DNA from: Solea solea
Lineage: Eukaryota > Chordata > Actinopteri > Pleuronectiformes > Soleidae
DNA length: 64,000 nt
Direction of reading: 5' to 3'
Assembly: GCF_958295425.1 (NCBI RefSeq)
Contig: NC_081139.1
Span: forward strand, 29,798,633-29,862,632
Positions 20,473 through 29,849 of this stretch are shown here, piece after piece; position 1 is the stretch's first letter; the number at the start of each line of letters is the position of its first letter. The notes below the pieces were generated by a model. The model saw only the letters and a list, made by a program, of their open reading frames with translations, did no database searches and was not told where the DNA came from. A program made the translations under genes and the position numbers.

Positions 20473-21098
20473 GGGATCATAACAATAGCTGTACATCTAG
20501 TTTGCCCTGATTATCTGTAGAATAACCCTAGTGGGTCATAACGTTTTGTATTTTATTTTTTTATATAATATTTTGTTTGTTTTTATCTTTATTATTATCC
20601 TGCGTTTTTTCACCTTATCCAGTTGAACTGGAAAGATATACAGTTTTTTTTTTTTTTTAAATCTCTTCAATTAAACACATGGATACACATAAACATATTT
20701 ACATTGTATACATAAAATAAAGACCCAAGAAATAAACATCGGGAACGAAAAATACGTGCTTCCGGTATGCTCGCTTTTATTTTGAAAAGCTTCCGGTCCT
20801 GACAGTAGAGGAGACCTCACAGTGCAGGTCTGCAACGAAAGGTCCTGACAGTGCAGGTCTGCAGCCAGACCCCTCTCAAAAGTTCACAGTAAAAGCACTT
20901 CATCCGACTGCATTAAGCACTTATAGTACTTATAGTACTTATAGTACTTAAAGCTACTAAATCAAGTCATTATTTTGATGATAATATGAATATATGACAT
21001 TATTATTTCACTTTTAATCCAAATGATCATTTACAATCGTTACATATATCATCATATATCATCATATATATTATCATCATAATCACGTCAACACTCAC

Positions 21099-21150
21099 CA
21101 GTCTGTCCTCGTGCTGCGCAGTTCAAATGGCGCCTGAAGCAAAGTGACAG
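21099..21150 (-). other. Possible NLR first exon
   Basis: Minus-strand sequence GCAGCACGAGGACAGACTG followed by GTGAGT looks like the end of a first exon. A second copy ends at 21505 (ACGAAGACAGACTG|GTGAGT). The exon start is not set. Assignment to the NLR gene rests on strand, position upstream of the 17.0-kb exon and the ISRE-like site next to it. Confidence 0.35.
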
Positions 21151-21157
21151 AATAGTT

Positions 21158-21170
21158 ACTTTCACTTTCT
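21158..21170 (-). promoter_or_regulatory. ISRE-like element
   Basis: Minus strand reads AGAAAGTGAAAGTA, fitting the GAAANNGAAA core of interferon-stimulated response elements. It lies some 20-70 bp upstream of the putative first exon, in a promoter-like position. Fish NLR-C genes are often immune-inducible, so this fits; a chance match remains possible. Confidence 0.4.
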
Positions 21171-21619
21171 CTGCTCGTCACTCTGCACTTACAGGAAAAT
21201 GACGACAGTTTTCTCGTCCATGGAGTCGAGCAGGAATTTAATTGTACGTATTTGTACTGTACTTTGTTATTTCTAGCAACTTTGACTACATTTTATATCA
21301 GAAATGATTTTTGATACCCAAGTACAGTAAATGCCAAACTTTTACCTGAATAATTTTATAAAAAGTGACTTTCTGGTCACATACTTGTACTTTTACTCAA
21401 GTCTCACTTTAAGGTACTGGACTCACACGCACTAAATCATCATATACAATCATATATAATCATATATCATCATATATTATCATCATAATCACGTCAACAC
21501 TCACCAGTCTGTCTTCGTGCTGCGCAGTTAAAATGGCTGAGGAGGAAGTCAGGTGACCCAAAAGTTAAAGCAAATACTTCAAAACAAAAGCCGAGAGGAT
21601 ACGTAGTAGAGAAACAAAT

Positions 21620-21679
21620 AATAGATAGATAGATAGATAGATATACTGTAGATAGATAGATAGATAGATAGATATACTG

Positions 21680-21724
<45 letters not shown>

Positions 21725-21820
21725 GGATGGATGGATGGATGGATGGATAGATAGATAGATAGATAGACAGATATATATACTGTAGATAGATAGATGGATG
21801 GATGGATGGATGGATGGATG

Positions 21821-21860
<40 letters not shown>

Positions 21861-22042
21861 TACTGTAGATAGATGGATGGATGGATGGATGGATGGATGG
21901 ATAGATAGATAGATAGATAGATAGACAGATATATATACTGTAGATAGATAGATAGATAGATATACTGTAGATAGATAGATGGATGGATGGATGGATGGAT
22001 GGATAGATAGATAGATAGATAGATAGACAGATATATATACTG

Positions 22043-22081
<39 letters not shown>

Positions 22082-22082
22082 T
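21620..22082. repeat. GATA/GATG tetranucleotide array
   Basis: About 460 bp of GATA and GATG blocks separated by TATACTGTAGATAG spacers. The order of blocks (GATG run, GATA run, TATATACTGTA) recurs four to five times, so a higher-order unit of roughly 70-120 bp is present. The 200-codon frame across it is not a gene. I see no clear feature in 22083-22800 apart from a possible 3' exon-like AATAAA near 22229. Confidence 0.95.
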
Positions 22083-22809
22083 TGGTTTATTTGCAGCATT
22101 GTTAGGTCTGTATACAGCATGTATGTTATCTGTGTGTTTTTATCATTTCAGAGCCACACATACCTCCATGAAGAGAAGAGGATGTGTTGATGTGTCGCTA
22201 TAAATTAACTATTTGGACTATTGGAAAAATAAAGAGGCATTTGGTGTCTTCTTAACAAACACCCTTCAGTAGACCTGGCTTCACTTAGCACATAGTTTTT
22301 CTATCATATCATCATCATCATCATCATCATCATTCACCCTCAGCTCAGATTTAAACCTGCATGTCCTTCTGGTCTAACTCTGCTGTCATCTTCTAAGCAT
22401 CATAAAATGACTGTGTTATTTATTTTGATTTACTGACCATTTCACACCTGCAGATATTTACGTTCAGATACAGCGACACCTGCTGGTCAGATGTTTGTCT
22501 ATTGATGCTGTCCATAGAGTGAAGGGAGCAGAATCTGTGTATTCTTACCAACTTTGGAAATAGATATGATGTTTAAAGATATATTAGGCAGCTGTCACGA
22601 TGACATAGGAAATAGACAAAGAATATAAATAGGGAACATACTCAGCTAGGTTATAAGCACATTTTGACTAAAAACCATCGATTACGAGACATTAGATTAC
22701 ATATATGATGTAAACTGTCAAAGATGCTTAGAACATGACACGTGTTCGCGTTTGACGGGACTTTATGTTTCGGTTTGGACGCTTGAGTAGAATCGACATA
22801 AAGAAGAAA

Positions 22810-22844
22810 ACATGACGCACTTCACATTTGGAAGTGCGTCATGT
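22810..22844. other. Perfect 14-bp stem hairpin
   Basis: ACATGACGCACTTC, a 7-base loop ACATTTG, then GAAGTGCGTCATGT. The arms are exact complements. Function unknown. Confidence 0.85.
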
Positions 22845-23122
22845 TGGGCTCGGGAGTACCGCCGTAGTTCTTGTCTCAGGCCGTCTACGTGTGTTTCAAG
22901 ACTATCGGTATACAGGTACATAATACCCACCGCTAGTATGCACAGAAGACTAGGGTTGACTTTAGTTCGTTTTAATAGGCAGTTAGGGGGAATCAGTCCC
23001 ACCCACATTTGCCTTTTGCTTGGTCACATATGAACCTGTTCAGTGATATTTTCATGTTAAGGTGTGTGTGTGTGTGTAAAAGTGTGACGTCATTGTGATT
23101 TGTGGTCATTCATTATTGAAAA

Positions 23123-23389
23123 ATGGAAATGATTAAATCAAAGTCATGTTCTGATATCAGTGCTAAGGGTGAAAAAAGACAAACAAAATTCACAGCTAAA
23201 GCGTTGATAAATACAATTGAAAAGCTTCAATCTGAAAGAAGAATTAAAGTGAACACAATTAAAGGTGTTGTTAAACTTATTAAAGAGCTAATGCACACAG
23301 GTGGTAACATTTTAAATGTTGATTCTCAAAACAACAGTGCACAGTTCACCATCCAGAGAAACATCCAGACCAGTGGGGAAAACTGCTGA
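23123..23389 (+). pseudogene. Putative BEL/Pao gag N-terminus
   Basis: An 88-codon frame with a basic, helical centre: TAKALINTIEKLQSERRIKV and GVVKLIKELM. This resembles the coiled N-terminal start of Pao-type gag proteins. It ends 780 bp before the main gag piece. The link to the element is inferred from strand and spacing. The stretch 23400-24100 shows nothing else. Confidence 0.35.
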
Positions 23390-24171
23390 ACAGTCCAGAC
23401 CAGGAGCTGAATGCCAGAAAATGGAAGAGAGGTGACGCTTGTCCATGAAAATAAACCTCTTTACCACGACAGCACAGTTTCTCTTACTGCAAATCTTATT
23501 GGTCTTTGTATATTTGACTACTTATTAAACTATTCAATTTAATCAACACATTTAATTAAGATTCTCTGCAAAATGCCATAGGTTACAACATTTATCTTAT
23601 TTGCTCTGTTTACATAGCAATGCTGACACCTATTGGTGATTTACTGCTACTACTGCCTTAACAATGACACTCGCAATGGATAAGATAAGGATAATTTAAT
23701 AGCATTTAATAGAGCCTTGTAGTAACGTATAAATACGGTAATAAAAATCAAAAAATAGTCTGGTAGACTGTTTAATATACGACACATGACTTATTTTGGC
23801 ATACAAAGAACCAACTCGTAACCAAAGACTACGCTATGTAAAATGTGAAATTAACTTTTATTAGTAACTTTGGTAAGTTTCAGATTTCAATTCCTAAATA
23901 ACATCGATGGAGGGGGGCCCAAAAAATATAGTCTGCCTAGTATAGTCCATTTATTTAATCCGGCTCTGAAGTGTAAAAAATACAGGGCTGCATGCTCCAG
24001 TTACATTCTTGAAGCCTTCACACACACCACAGATAAAACACAGTGATTGACAGACTCTCCAAACTTGGTCTAATTCTCAGGCAGATCATCTTTTATCATC
24101 AACACAGGGCGGCAATGAACAGCGCCATCTGGTGACGGTCTTAGAAAAACAGAACAACATGACATTGTTTC

Positions 24172-24678
24172 TTGTCGAGCAGCAGTCGAGCTCACTTTCT
24201 CCCTCCAAGACAAGAAGTTCAGATCTTTGATGGTGATCCTCTGCAATATCAGGCTTTTATTAGGGCTTTTGAGCAGAGTATTGAGAAGAAGACTCATAGT
24301 GTCAAAGATTGCCTGTACTTCCTTGAACAATACACTAGAGGGCAGCCTCGAGAAATGGTCAGAAGTTGTCAGCATATGCCACATGACTCAGAATATGCCA
24401 AGGCTAAGTCTTTGCTGCAAGAACATTTTGGCAATTCATTAAAAATTGCCACAGCTTATATGGATAAAGTTTTCACATGGCCATCAATAAGATCTGAGGA
24501 TGTTAGTGCTCTGCAGGCTGACGGTTTCTGGCTGCAAGAGTGCTGCAATGCATTAGGAGCCATGGAGTCCTCGTGTGAGCTGGATTCTCCTGCCAACATG
24601 CAGACCATAATTAAGAAGTTGTCCTACAAACTCAGAGACAAATGGAGAGATGTGGCATGTGATTTACAGGAAAGGTAA
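24172..24678 (+). pseudogene. BEL/Pao gag (DUF1759-type) fragment
   Basis: A 168-codon frame: PPRQEVQIFDGDPLQYQAFI, EQSIEKKTHSVKDCLYFLEQ, ARAKSLLQEHFGN-like core (here AKAKSLLQEHFGNSLKIA) and KLSYKLRDKWRDVACDLQER. This is the capsid-like DUF1759 region. It stops at the insertion that begins near 24696. Confidence 0.75.
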
Positions 24679-24695
24679 CCAGTCTTACATTTTGT

Positions 24696-25041
24696 CTGTG
24701 TTGTGTTCATTGAGATGAAGACCAGGATGCAATTCTTGGGTTTCTCAGTCTGTATTCTCCAGCCATGTTGAAACAATTCTCTAATTAATCAATTAAAATA
24801 ATATTCCAAACATTAATATGAGTTCTTAACATTTCTTTTAGCTCTTAACTCATTCACATTTTAATAAACCAATCCATTAAACACATTAATTATAATGAAA
24901 GTGCATCTCCATACCTGTATTATTCCACAAAAACAACATGCAGTCATTCATCTGCTGCCATCTGTAATCGAACGAAGGACTCATCAGATGCATGCAGGAC
25001 ATCCTCTCTCATACACGTGCACACGCACACACACACAGGCG

Positions 25042-25075
<34 letters not shown>

Positions 25076-25409
25076 CACATGCACAGCTAGTATTAGCTGC
25101 TAGTTTGAAGCCAATAGCTCGCCAAATTCACGTTCCTTACCGACCCAAACTCTCACACGCACACAATGTTCACCCCATGACTAACCAAACCTAATTATGA
25201 CAGTTTTAAGATGTTTACAACAAAATTAGACACTTTACAAAACTTAGCACGTATGCGATTATGTCACGGCCCTATCACGGCCACACACACGCAAAGACTG
25301 CACCACAATACAGAATGGAGATGATATTACAGAACATATTATAAAAACACAAAAAAGGGATTTTGGTGTAATTCAAAGGCCTTATCATAACAAACCTGTT
25401 ACATAGGGC
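24696..25409 (+). mobile_element. 714-bp insertion in gag with 10-bp direct repeats
   Basis: TACATTTTGT occurs at 24686-24695 and 25410-25419, on both sides of an AT-rich segment with a (CA)n array near 25015-25080. Gag continues after it (TFCDIVNYIEKQVQIASDPL). The segment also begins near GTAACC and ends near CATAG, so an intron-like reading is an alternative. Confidence 0.4.
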
Positions 25410-25870
25410 TACATTTTGTGATATTGTTAACTACATTGAAAAGCAGGTTCAAATTGCAAGTGATCCACTCTTCGGAGACCTGCAGGACTCTCCAGCTGTG
25501 ACGAGAGAAAGCGTAAGACAGCCAAGATCTCGGCCTACTCCTAAGGCAAAGGGAAGTAGCTTTGCCACCACTGTTGCTACAGTAGATAAGATGGCAATAA
25601 ACACAGAAAAGCGTTCTCCTGTTATGAAGGTTTGTCTGTTCTGTAGAGCTGGACATTCTCTGGATCTGTGCTGTCTATTGGCAAGTAAGGCACACAGTGA
25701 AAAGATGCTGTTTTTTTAAAGAAAACGGGGTGTGTTTTGGCTGTTTGTGCACTGGGCACAAAAGTAAGGAATGTCGAAAGTGTCTGTCATGTAGAACATG
25801 TAGCCTAAAGCATCCCACCATTTTGCATATGCACTCCAAGAAAAAGGAGCTACATCCAGAACAGAAAGAG
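25408..25870 (+). pseudogene. BEL/Pao gag C-terminus with zinc knuckles
   Basis: Pieces in order: IASDPLFGDLQDSPAV, KVCLFCRAGHSLDLCCLLAS, then in another frame KENGVCFGCLCTGHKSKECR and CLSCRTCSLKHPTILHMH. These are the Cys-rich nucleocapsid fingers seen just before the protease in BEL/Pao. A frameshift lies in the T-run near 25710. Confidence 0.75.
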
Positions 25871-25902
25871 AAATGGCAAATAGATGAAAATGCTTTTGTC
25901 TT

Positions 25903-26880
25903 GTGCAGTCCAATGGTCTTACTGGGGCACTCTCTATTTTGCCAGTTAGGGTGAAGTCCAAGAAAGGACAGGAAACAGTGGTCACATATGCCTTTCTGGA
26001 TCCTGGGAGCTCTGCTTCATTTTGTACTGAAGGGCTCATGAAAAGGTTAAATCTTACAGGACGAAAAACAAGTATTCTCCTTCGGACAATGGGTCAGGAG
26101 AAAAGAGTTGACAGTCATGTTGTGGCAGATTTGGAGATAGCTGAGCTGGACACAAATATCTTCTGTGAGTTACCTGATATGTTTACCCAGAAATGCATGC
26201 CTGTCAATAAAAGCAACATTCCCCTACAGGATGACGTTAAAAGATGGCCACACCTTGGCCACTTGAGAATAGCTGAGATCAAATCTGGAGTAGATTTGCT
26301 CATTGGTACTAATGTTGCTCAGGCTCTAGAGCCATGGGAAGTTATTCACAGTGTTAATGGTGGCCCTTATGCTGTCAAAACCATGCTTTGTTGGACTGTA
26401 AAGGGTCCCCTAAGAGGAGATTACAGCAGTGATGCCTCTAATGAAATGCATGATGTCACTGTGAATAGGATCTCCATAGCAAAGCTCAATGAACTTTGGA
26501 AACAGCAGATAAAGGCTGACTTCCCTGAATGTGCTCATGAAGAGCAGTCTGGTTGGTCTCCAGAAGATTATTGTTTCATGGAATCAGTCTCCAAGACAGC
26601 TAAGCTAGTTGATGGACATTACAGCATTGACTTGCCAATAAAGAACAATAAAGTATGAATGCCTAACAACAAAAAGGTAGTAGAACAGCGTGTGTTGAGT
26701 CTTAAAAGGAGGTTCAATAAGGACAGGTCATCCCACACGGACTACACTAGCTTCATGAACAACCTCATCAGCAAAGGTTATGCTGAGAGAGTGCCACAGA
26801 AAGATTTGGACCGTTGTGATGGCAGGGTATGGTATAGACCACACCACAGGCGCTACGGTGGTGAGAGGAGTGGTGAGGAT
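25903..26880 (+). pseudogene. BEL/Pao protease and start of RT
   Basis: The DUF1758-type aspartic protease is clear: TYAFLDPGSSASFCTEGLM (active-site D-P-G-S) and VDLLIGTNVAQALEPWEV. Downstream come the connection region (GHYSIDLPI, ending in a stop at 26658) and VLSLKRRFNKDRSSHTDYTS to RVWYRPHH, the usual lead-in to the RT. Right after this the sequence jumps to the RNase H end: the RT active site is deleted. Confidence 0.75.
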
Positions 26881-26885
26881 TTCTG

Positions 26886-27330
26886 ATGACGACATCAAAT
26901 TCTGGAAGTGTTTTTTGGACTGACAGCACTTCTGTCCTAAAGTACATAAGAAATGAAACCTTGAGATTTAAGACTATTTTTGCAAATCTAGTGTCAGATA
27001 TACTTGCTGTGTCCCATTCCTCTCAGTGGAGATATGTAAATACAAAAGTCAATCCTGCAGACTTAGCTTTGAGAGGAGCTAGTGTTGAATCATTTTTAAA
27101 GACAAATGCGTGGGTGTTTGGACCCAAATTTCTTGTTGAGCCGGAGTCAGAGTGGCCAGAAAGCCCTGATATTTCCGCTAATGTCTCTCCAGAGGATCCT
27201 GAAGTCAAGCTGACTGTGTACATAAATGCTGTACATGCTAATGAGCAGGTAGATTCCATCATGTACTTCATCAATCACAATGATTTCCTCTTGGATCCAC
27301 TTGAAGCGGATGGTGTGGTGACAGGTTCGC
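26886..27330 (+). pseudogene. BEL/Pao RNase H end
   Basis: Reads SVFWTDSTSVLKYIRNETLR, SHSSQWRYVNTKVNPADLAL, GASVESFLKTNAWVFGPKFL and ESEWPESPD. The catalytic D of the TDSTS motif is the one normally preceding the last RNase H helix. After a frame change (SSWIHLKRMVW) it ends abruptly at the next repeat near 27330. Confidence 0.75.
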
Positions 27331-27666
27331 TTGGGTGTTGCTGCTGGCTGCGCGCTGTTCACCGCTCCGTGTGCCACTCACTGTCTGCCGCTGGTCGCTC
27401 TCGGGGAGCGTTGATCCCTCTGTTCCACGCTGTGTTGGCCGGGATTGCCTGACCGGGTGACACACTGTAGCGGCGCAGCGCCGGCTAATCTGCCCGTAGA
27501 ACCGCTGCTGCTTTGCTTCTGCTCTGTTTCTTGCCTTCTTTGCCTTATTTAAAGAAATCATTTGGACTGATCGCTGTGCCTCACTGGAACTGTGTGTTTG
27601 CAGGACTAATTGTTTCGCTTGACTTTGATTAGTCTTACGTCGGACACTCACCGCTCCGCCATGGTC

Positions 27667-28235
27667 AGAATCAGAATCAGAATTACCTTTATTGTCATTA
27701 AACAGTGTACAACGAGATTAAAGGACAGCTCTAGTAGTGCAAGTGAAGAGATAAGAGTAGAAGAAGAAACAACAAAACAGTGCACCAACACCTTCTACAA
27801 AATTAGAAGGATATGTAGTAAAAAAAAAAAAAGTATTCAAAGTATTTACAGTGGGAGCCAGTAAGGGAAATATGCAGTATATGATACAGTACATTGTTCA
27901 TTGTACAGCAGAGTGGATGTATGTGGGGTGTGTATATTGCACGGATAAGAAGTGTAAGAATATTGCACAGATTGGAAGAGTTACTTAGTGTTAAGCACTC
28001 TTATTGCACTAGGATAAAAGGTGTTCGCAAACCTAGAGGTACGGGCTTGGATGGACCTGTACCTCTTTCCTGAGGGCAACAGTGAGAACAGGCGGTGCCC
28101 AGGGTGTGAGCTGTCACAGGTGATGCTGGTGGCTCTGCGCAGACACCTGGTGTCGTAGATGTGCGATAGTGTCCGTGCTTCTTACCGTTGCTCCAAGGGC
28201 GAAGCAACACTGTGTGGCTCGGTAACACTGTCTCC
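27667..28235 (-). mobile_element. L2-like LINE RT C-terminus and 3' tail
   Basis: Minus strand encodes YDTRCLRRATSITC, HRLFSLLPSGKRYRSIQART and FANTFYPSAIRVLN, followed by a 3' UTR and a (TTCTGA)n tail at 27667-27683. This is the end of a CR1/L2-type LINE ORF2. It is 5'-truncated and inserted in the Pao element. The GC-richer 27330-27660 stretch is unassigned. Confidence 0.6.
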
Positions 28236-28263
28236 TAGTGTTGGTGCAGCCACATCTTAAACT

Positions 28264-28417
28264 GTGTGTGTGTGTGTGTGTGTGCCTGTGTGTGTGTGTG
28301 TCTGTGTGTCTGTGTGTGTGTGTGTCTGTGTGTGTGTGTCTGTGTGTGTGTGTCTGTGTGTGTGTGTGTGTGTGTGGCTGTGTGTGTGTGTCTGTGTGTG
28401 TGTGTGTGTGTGTGTGT
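28264..28417. repeat. (TG)n microsatellite
   Basis: TG repeats with GTCTG interruptions, about 150 bp. Frames of up to 89 codons across it are artefacts. Confidence 0.95.
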
Positions 28418-28752
28418 AATGAGAGGACAGTGCGGGAATACGCATTTGATTTTGTTCCTTTGTGGTAATCTCTTTAATTTCGTTTGTAATTTGTTTTGTT
28501 GCAACCCATAAATACGATTATTCTGTTAGTTTTGTGTTTATTGTTGGGTTATTATGGGCTGCATTTCAATTGTGGTTATACAGAATTTTGCTTATTTGTC
28601 ATTGTGTTTAATCATTATAGATCCTCTACATTTAATTCTTTAATTTCTCTTTTGTTATTAGTTATCGTTTTGTTAATTTTTTTTTTTTTTTCTAATTGGT
28701 TGCTCTCTGGTCGCCTCCCATTCAGGTGCTGAGCCTACGGTGGTGGATTGGT

Positions 28753-29178
28753 GTCCTGGTCACGGTGTCCCCTTTGTATTGTGTTTGCACTTGGTAGCTT
28801 CTTTGTTTTTTACTTTTTTACTGATTGGCTCCCCTTAAGAGAATCATTTTTACATTATTTTTAAAACAGAAATGTATCACTACTGCCTTAAAAGGCAGTA
28901 TTGATAAATGTAATTGTTGCCAGACAACGCCACCTTGGGAATTTCACCCAGGGATTTCTTATAAGTGGACTAACCCAAATGAAGGAAGGCACTGAGGTCT
29001 GTTATGCAACGAGACAGACGGCAGTTCGATAATACAAAATACTTTTATTTATACAAATTTCTGTTTTAAAAATAATGTAAAAAATTACTCACTTAAGGGG
29101 AGCCAATCGGTAAAAAAGTAAAAAACAAAGAAGCTACCAAGTGCAAACACAATACAAAGGGGACACCGTGACCAGGAC
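28753..29178. repeat. Foldback element with ~121-bp inverted arms
   Basis: The left arm 28753-28873 (GTCCTGGTCACGGTGTCCCC...) is the inverted match of 29057-29178, with few differences. The 183-bp loop includes a TACTGCCTTAAAAGGCAGTA palindrome. The right end abuts the Pao integrase tail directly. A foldback transposon or a template-switch inversion would both explain it. Confidence 0.8.
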
Positions 29179-29365
29179 TTTGCCCCCGGAGATGTTTGTC
29201 GTAGATGATTCTGCACCTCGTGGACTCGTGGATCACTGGGAGAGTTGTGCAAGCAGTTCCAGATCAAAGAGGACTTGTGTGCCAGATTTGTATCAAAACA
29301 AGGACTGGGTTTTTGGATAGACCCATCACGAAGGTTTGTCTTCTTCAAGAGGCAGAAGAGCCATG
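29179..29365 (+). pseudogene. BEL/Pao integrase C-terminal tail
   Basis: Across two frames: FAPGDV, DDSAPRG, then WITGRVVQAVPDQRGLV and KTRTGFLDRPITKVCLLQEA. This matches the basic C-terminal domain that ends Pao polyproteins. The 29366-29850 stretch may hold remains of the 3' LTR (AATAAA near 29574), but no copy exists to confirm it. Confidence 0.65.
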
Positions 29366-29849
29366 AAGACTTGCAGATTTTGAAAGAACTAACATACGTG
29401 GACTTTGACTATTTTGTAGGTTGGATTGATTATTTGTGGTTGTTAGAAATACGAGATGTTTTTCTTTTCTGACATTTAGCATTTTGTCTCCCACATATTA
29501 GCAGTTATGTAATTATTGCTTCAGCATAATTAGGGGCTGGAATGTAGGAGTCATACATGTAAGTTTTGCTTTTGAATAAAGTAAGACCTAAGTGTTGAGT
29601 TAATGCTGGAATTGGTGCACATGGGTGATGGATGTGTCACTACCGCGAGTATGGAGGAATAAATCATAATTCACTTGGCTCCAGCATCTGCTCAACAACT
29701 ATCACTGTCAGTGGGTCAAAACAGCAGAAAACCCGCGCACCACCGCCACCGTGTGGCAGACATGTGAAGTGCGAGTAACACGACAAAACAAACAGGCAAA
29801 CATGTTGATACCATGGATGTATTAGAACAACTGGATAGAGCTCCGCCCC

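Larger units (their letters stand above)
17399..20870 (+). mobile_element. 3.5-kb element bounded by 117-134-bp inverted repeats
   Basis: The left arm (17399-17515) and the reverse of the right arm (20737-20870) both start GTCTGGCTGCAGACCTGCAC and share CATACCGGAAGCACGTATTT and TTCGTTCCC. The right arm has a 25-bp internal duplication. Inside are a zinc-finger exon (17821-17987), a hAT element (18491-19562) and a MITE-like unit (19871-20472). No clean target duplication is visible; CAAAAGTTC occurs just outside both ends. It could be a DNA transposon of unassigned type or an inverted duplication. Confidence 0.6.
23123..29365 (+). mobile_element. BEL/Pao LTR retrotransposon, degraded
   Basis: Gag, zinc knuckles, aspartic protease, start of RT, end of RNase H, and integrase C-terminus appear in the canonical order on the plus strand over 6.2 kb. 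The RT palm and integrase core are missing, and insertions at 24696-25409, about 27330-28250 and 28753-29178 break it. LTRs could not be identified, so the true ends are unknown. Components are listed separately. Confidence 0.75.

Noticed and set aside
21494..22120. 208-codon frame on the minus strand
   Set aside because: Ser/Ile/Tyr-rich translation of the GATA/GATG array.
28235..28511. Frames of 62-89 codons across the TG array, also 1666-1971
   Set aside because: Pure Cys-Val or His-Thr dipeptide translation of microsatellites.
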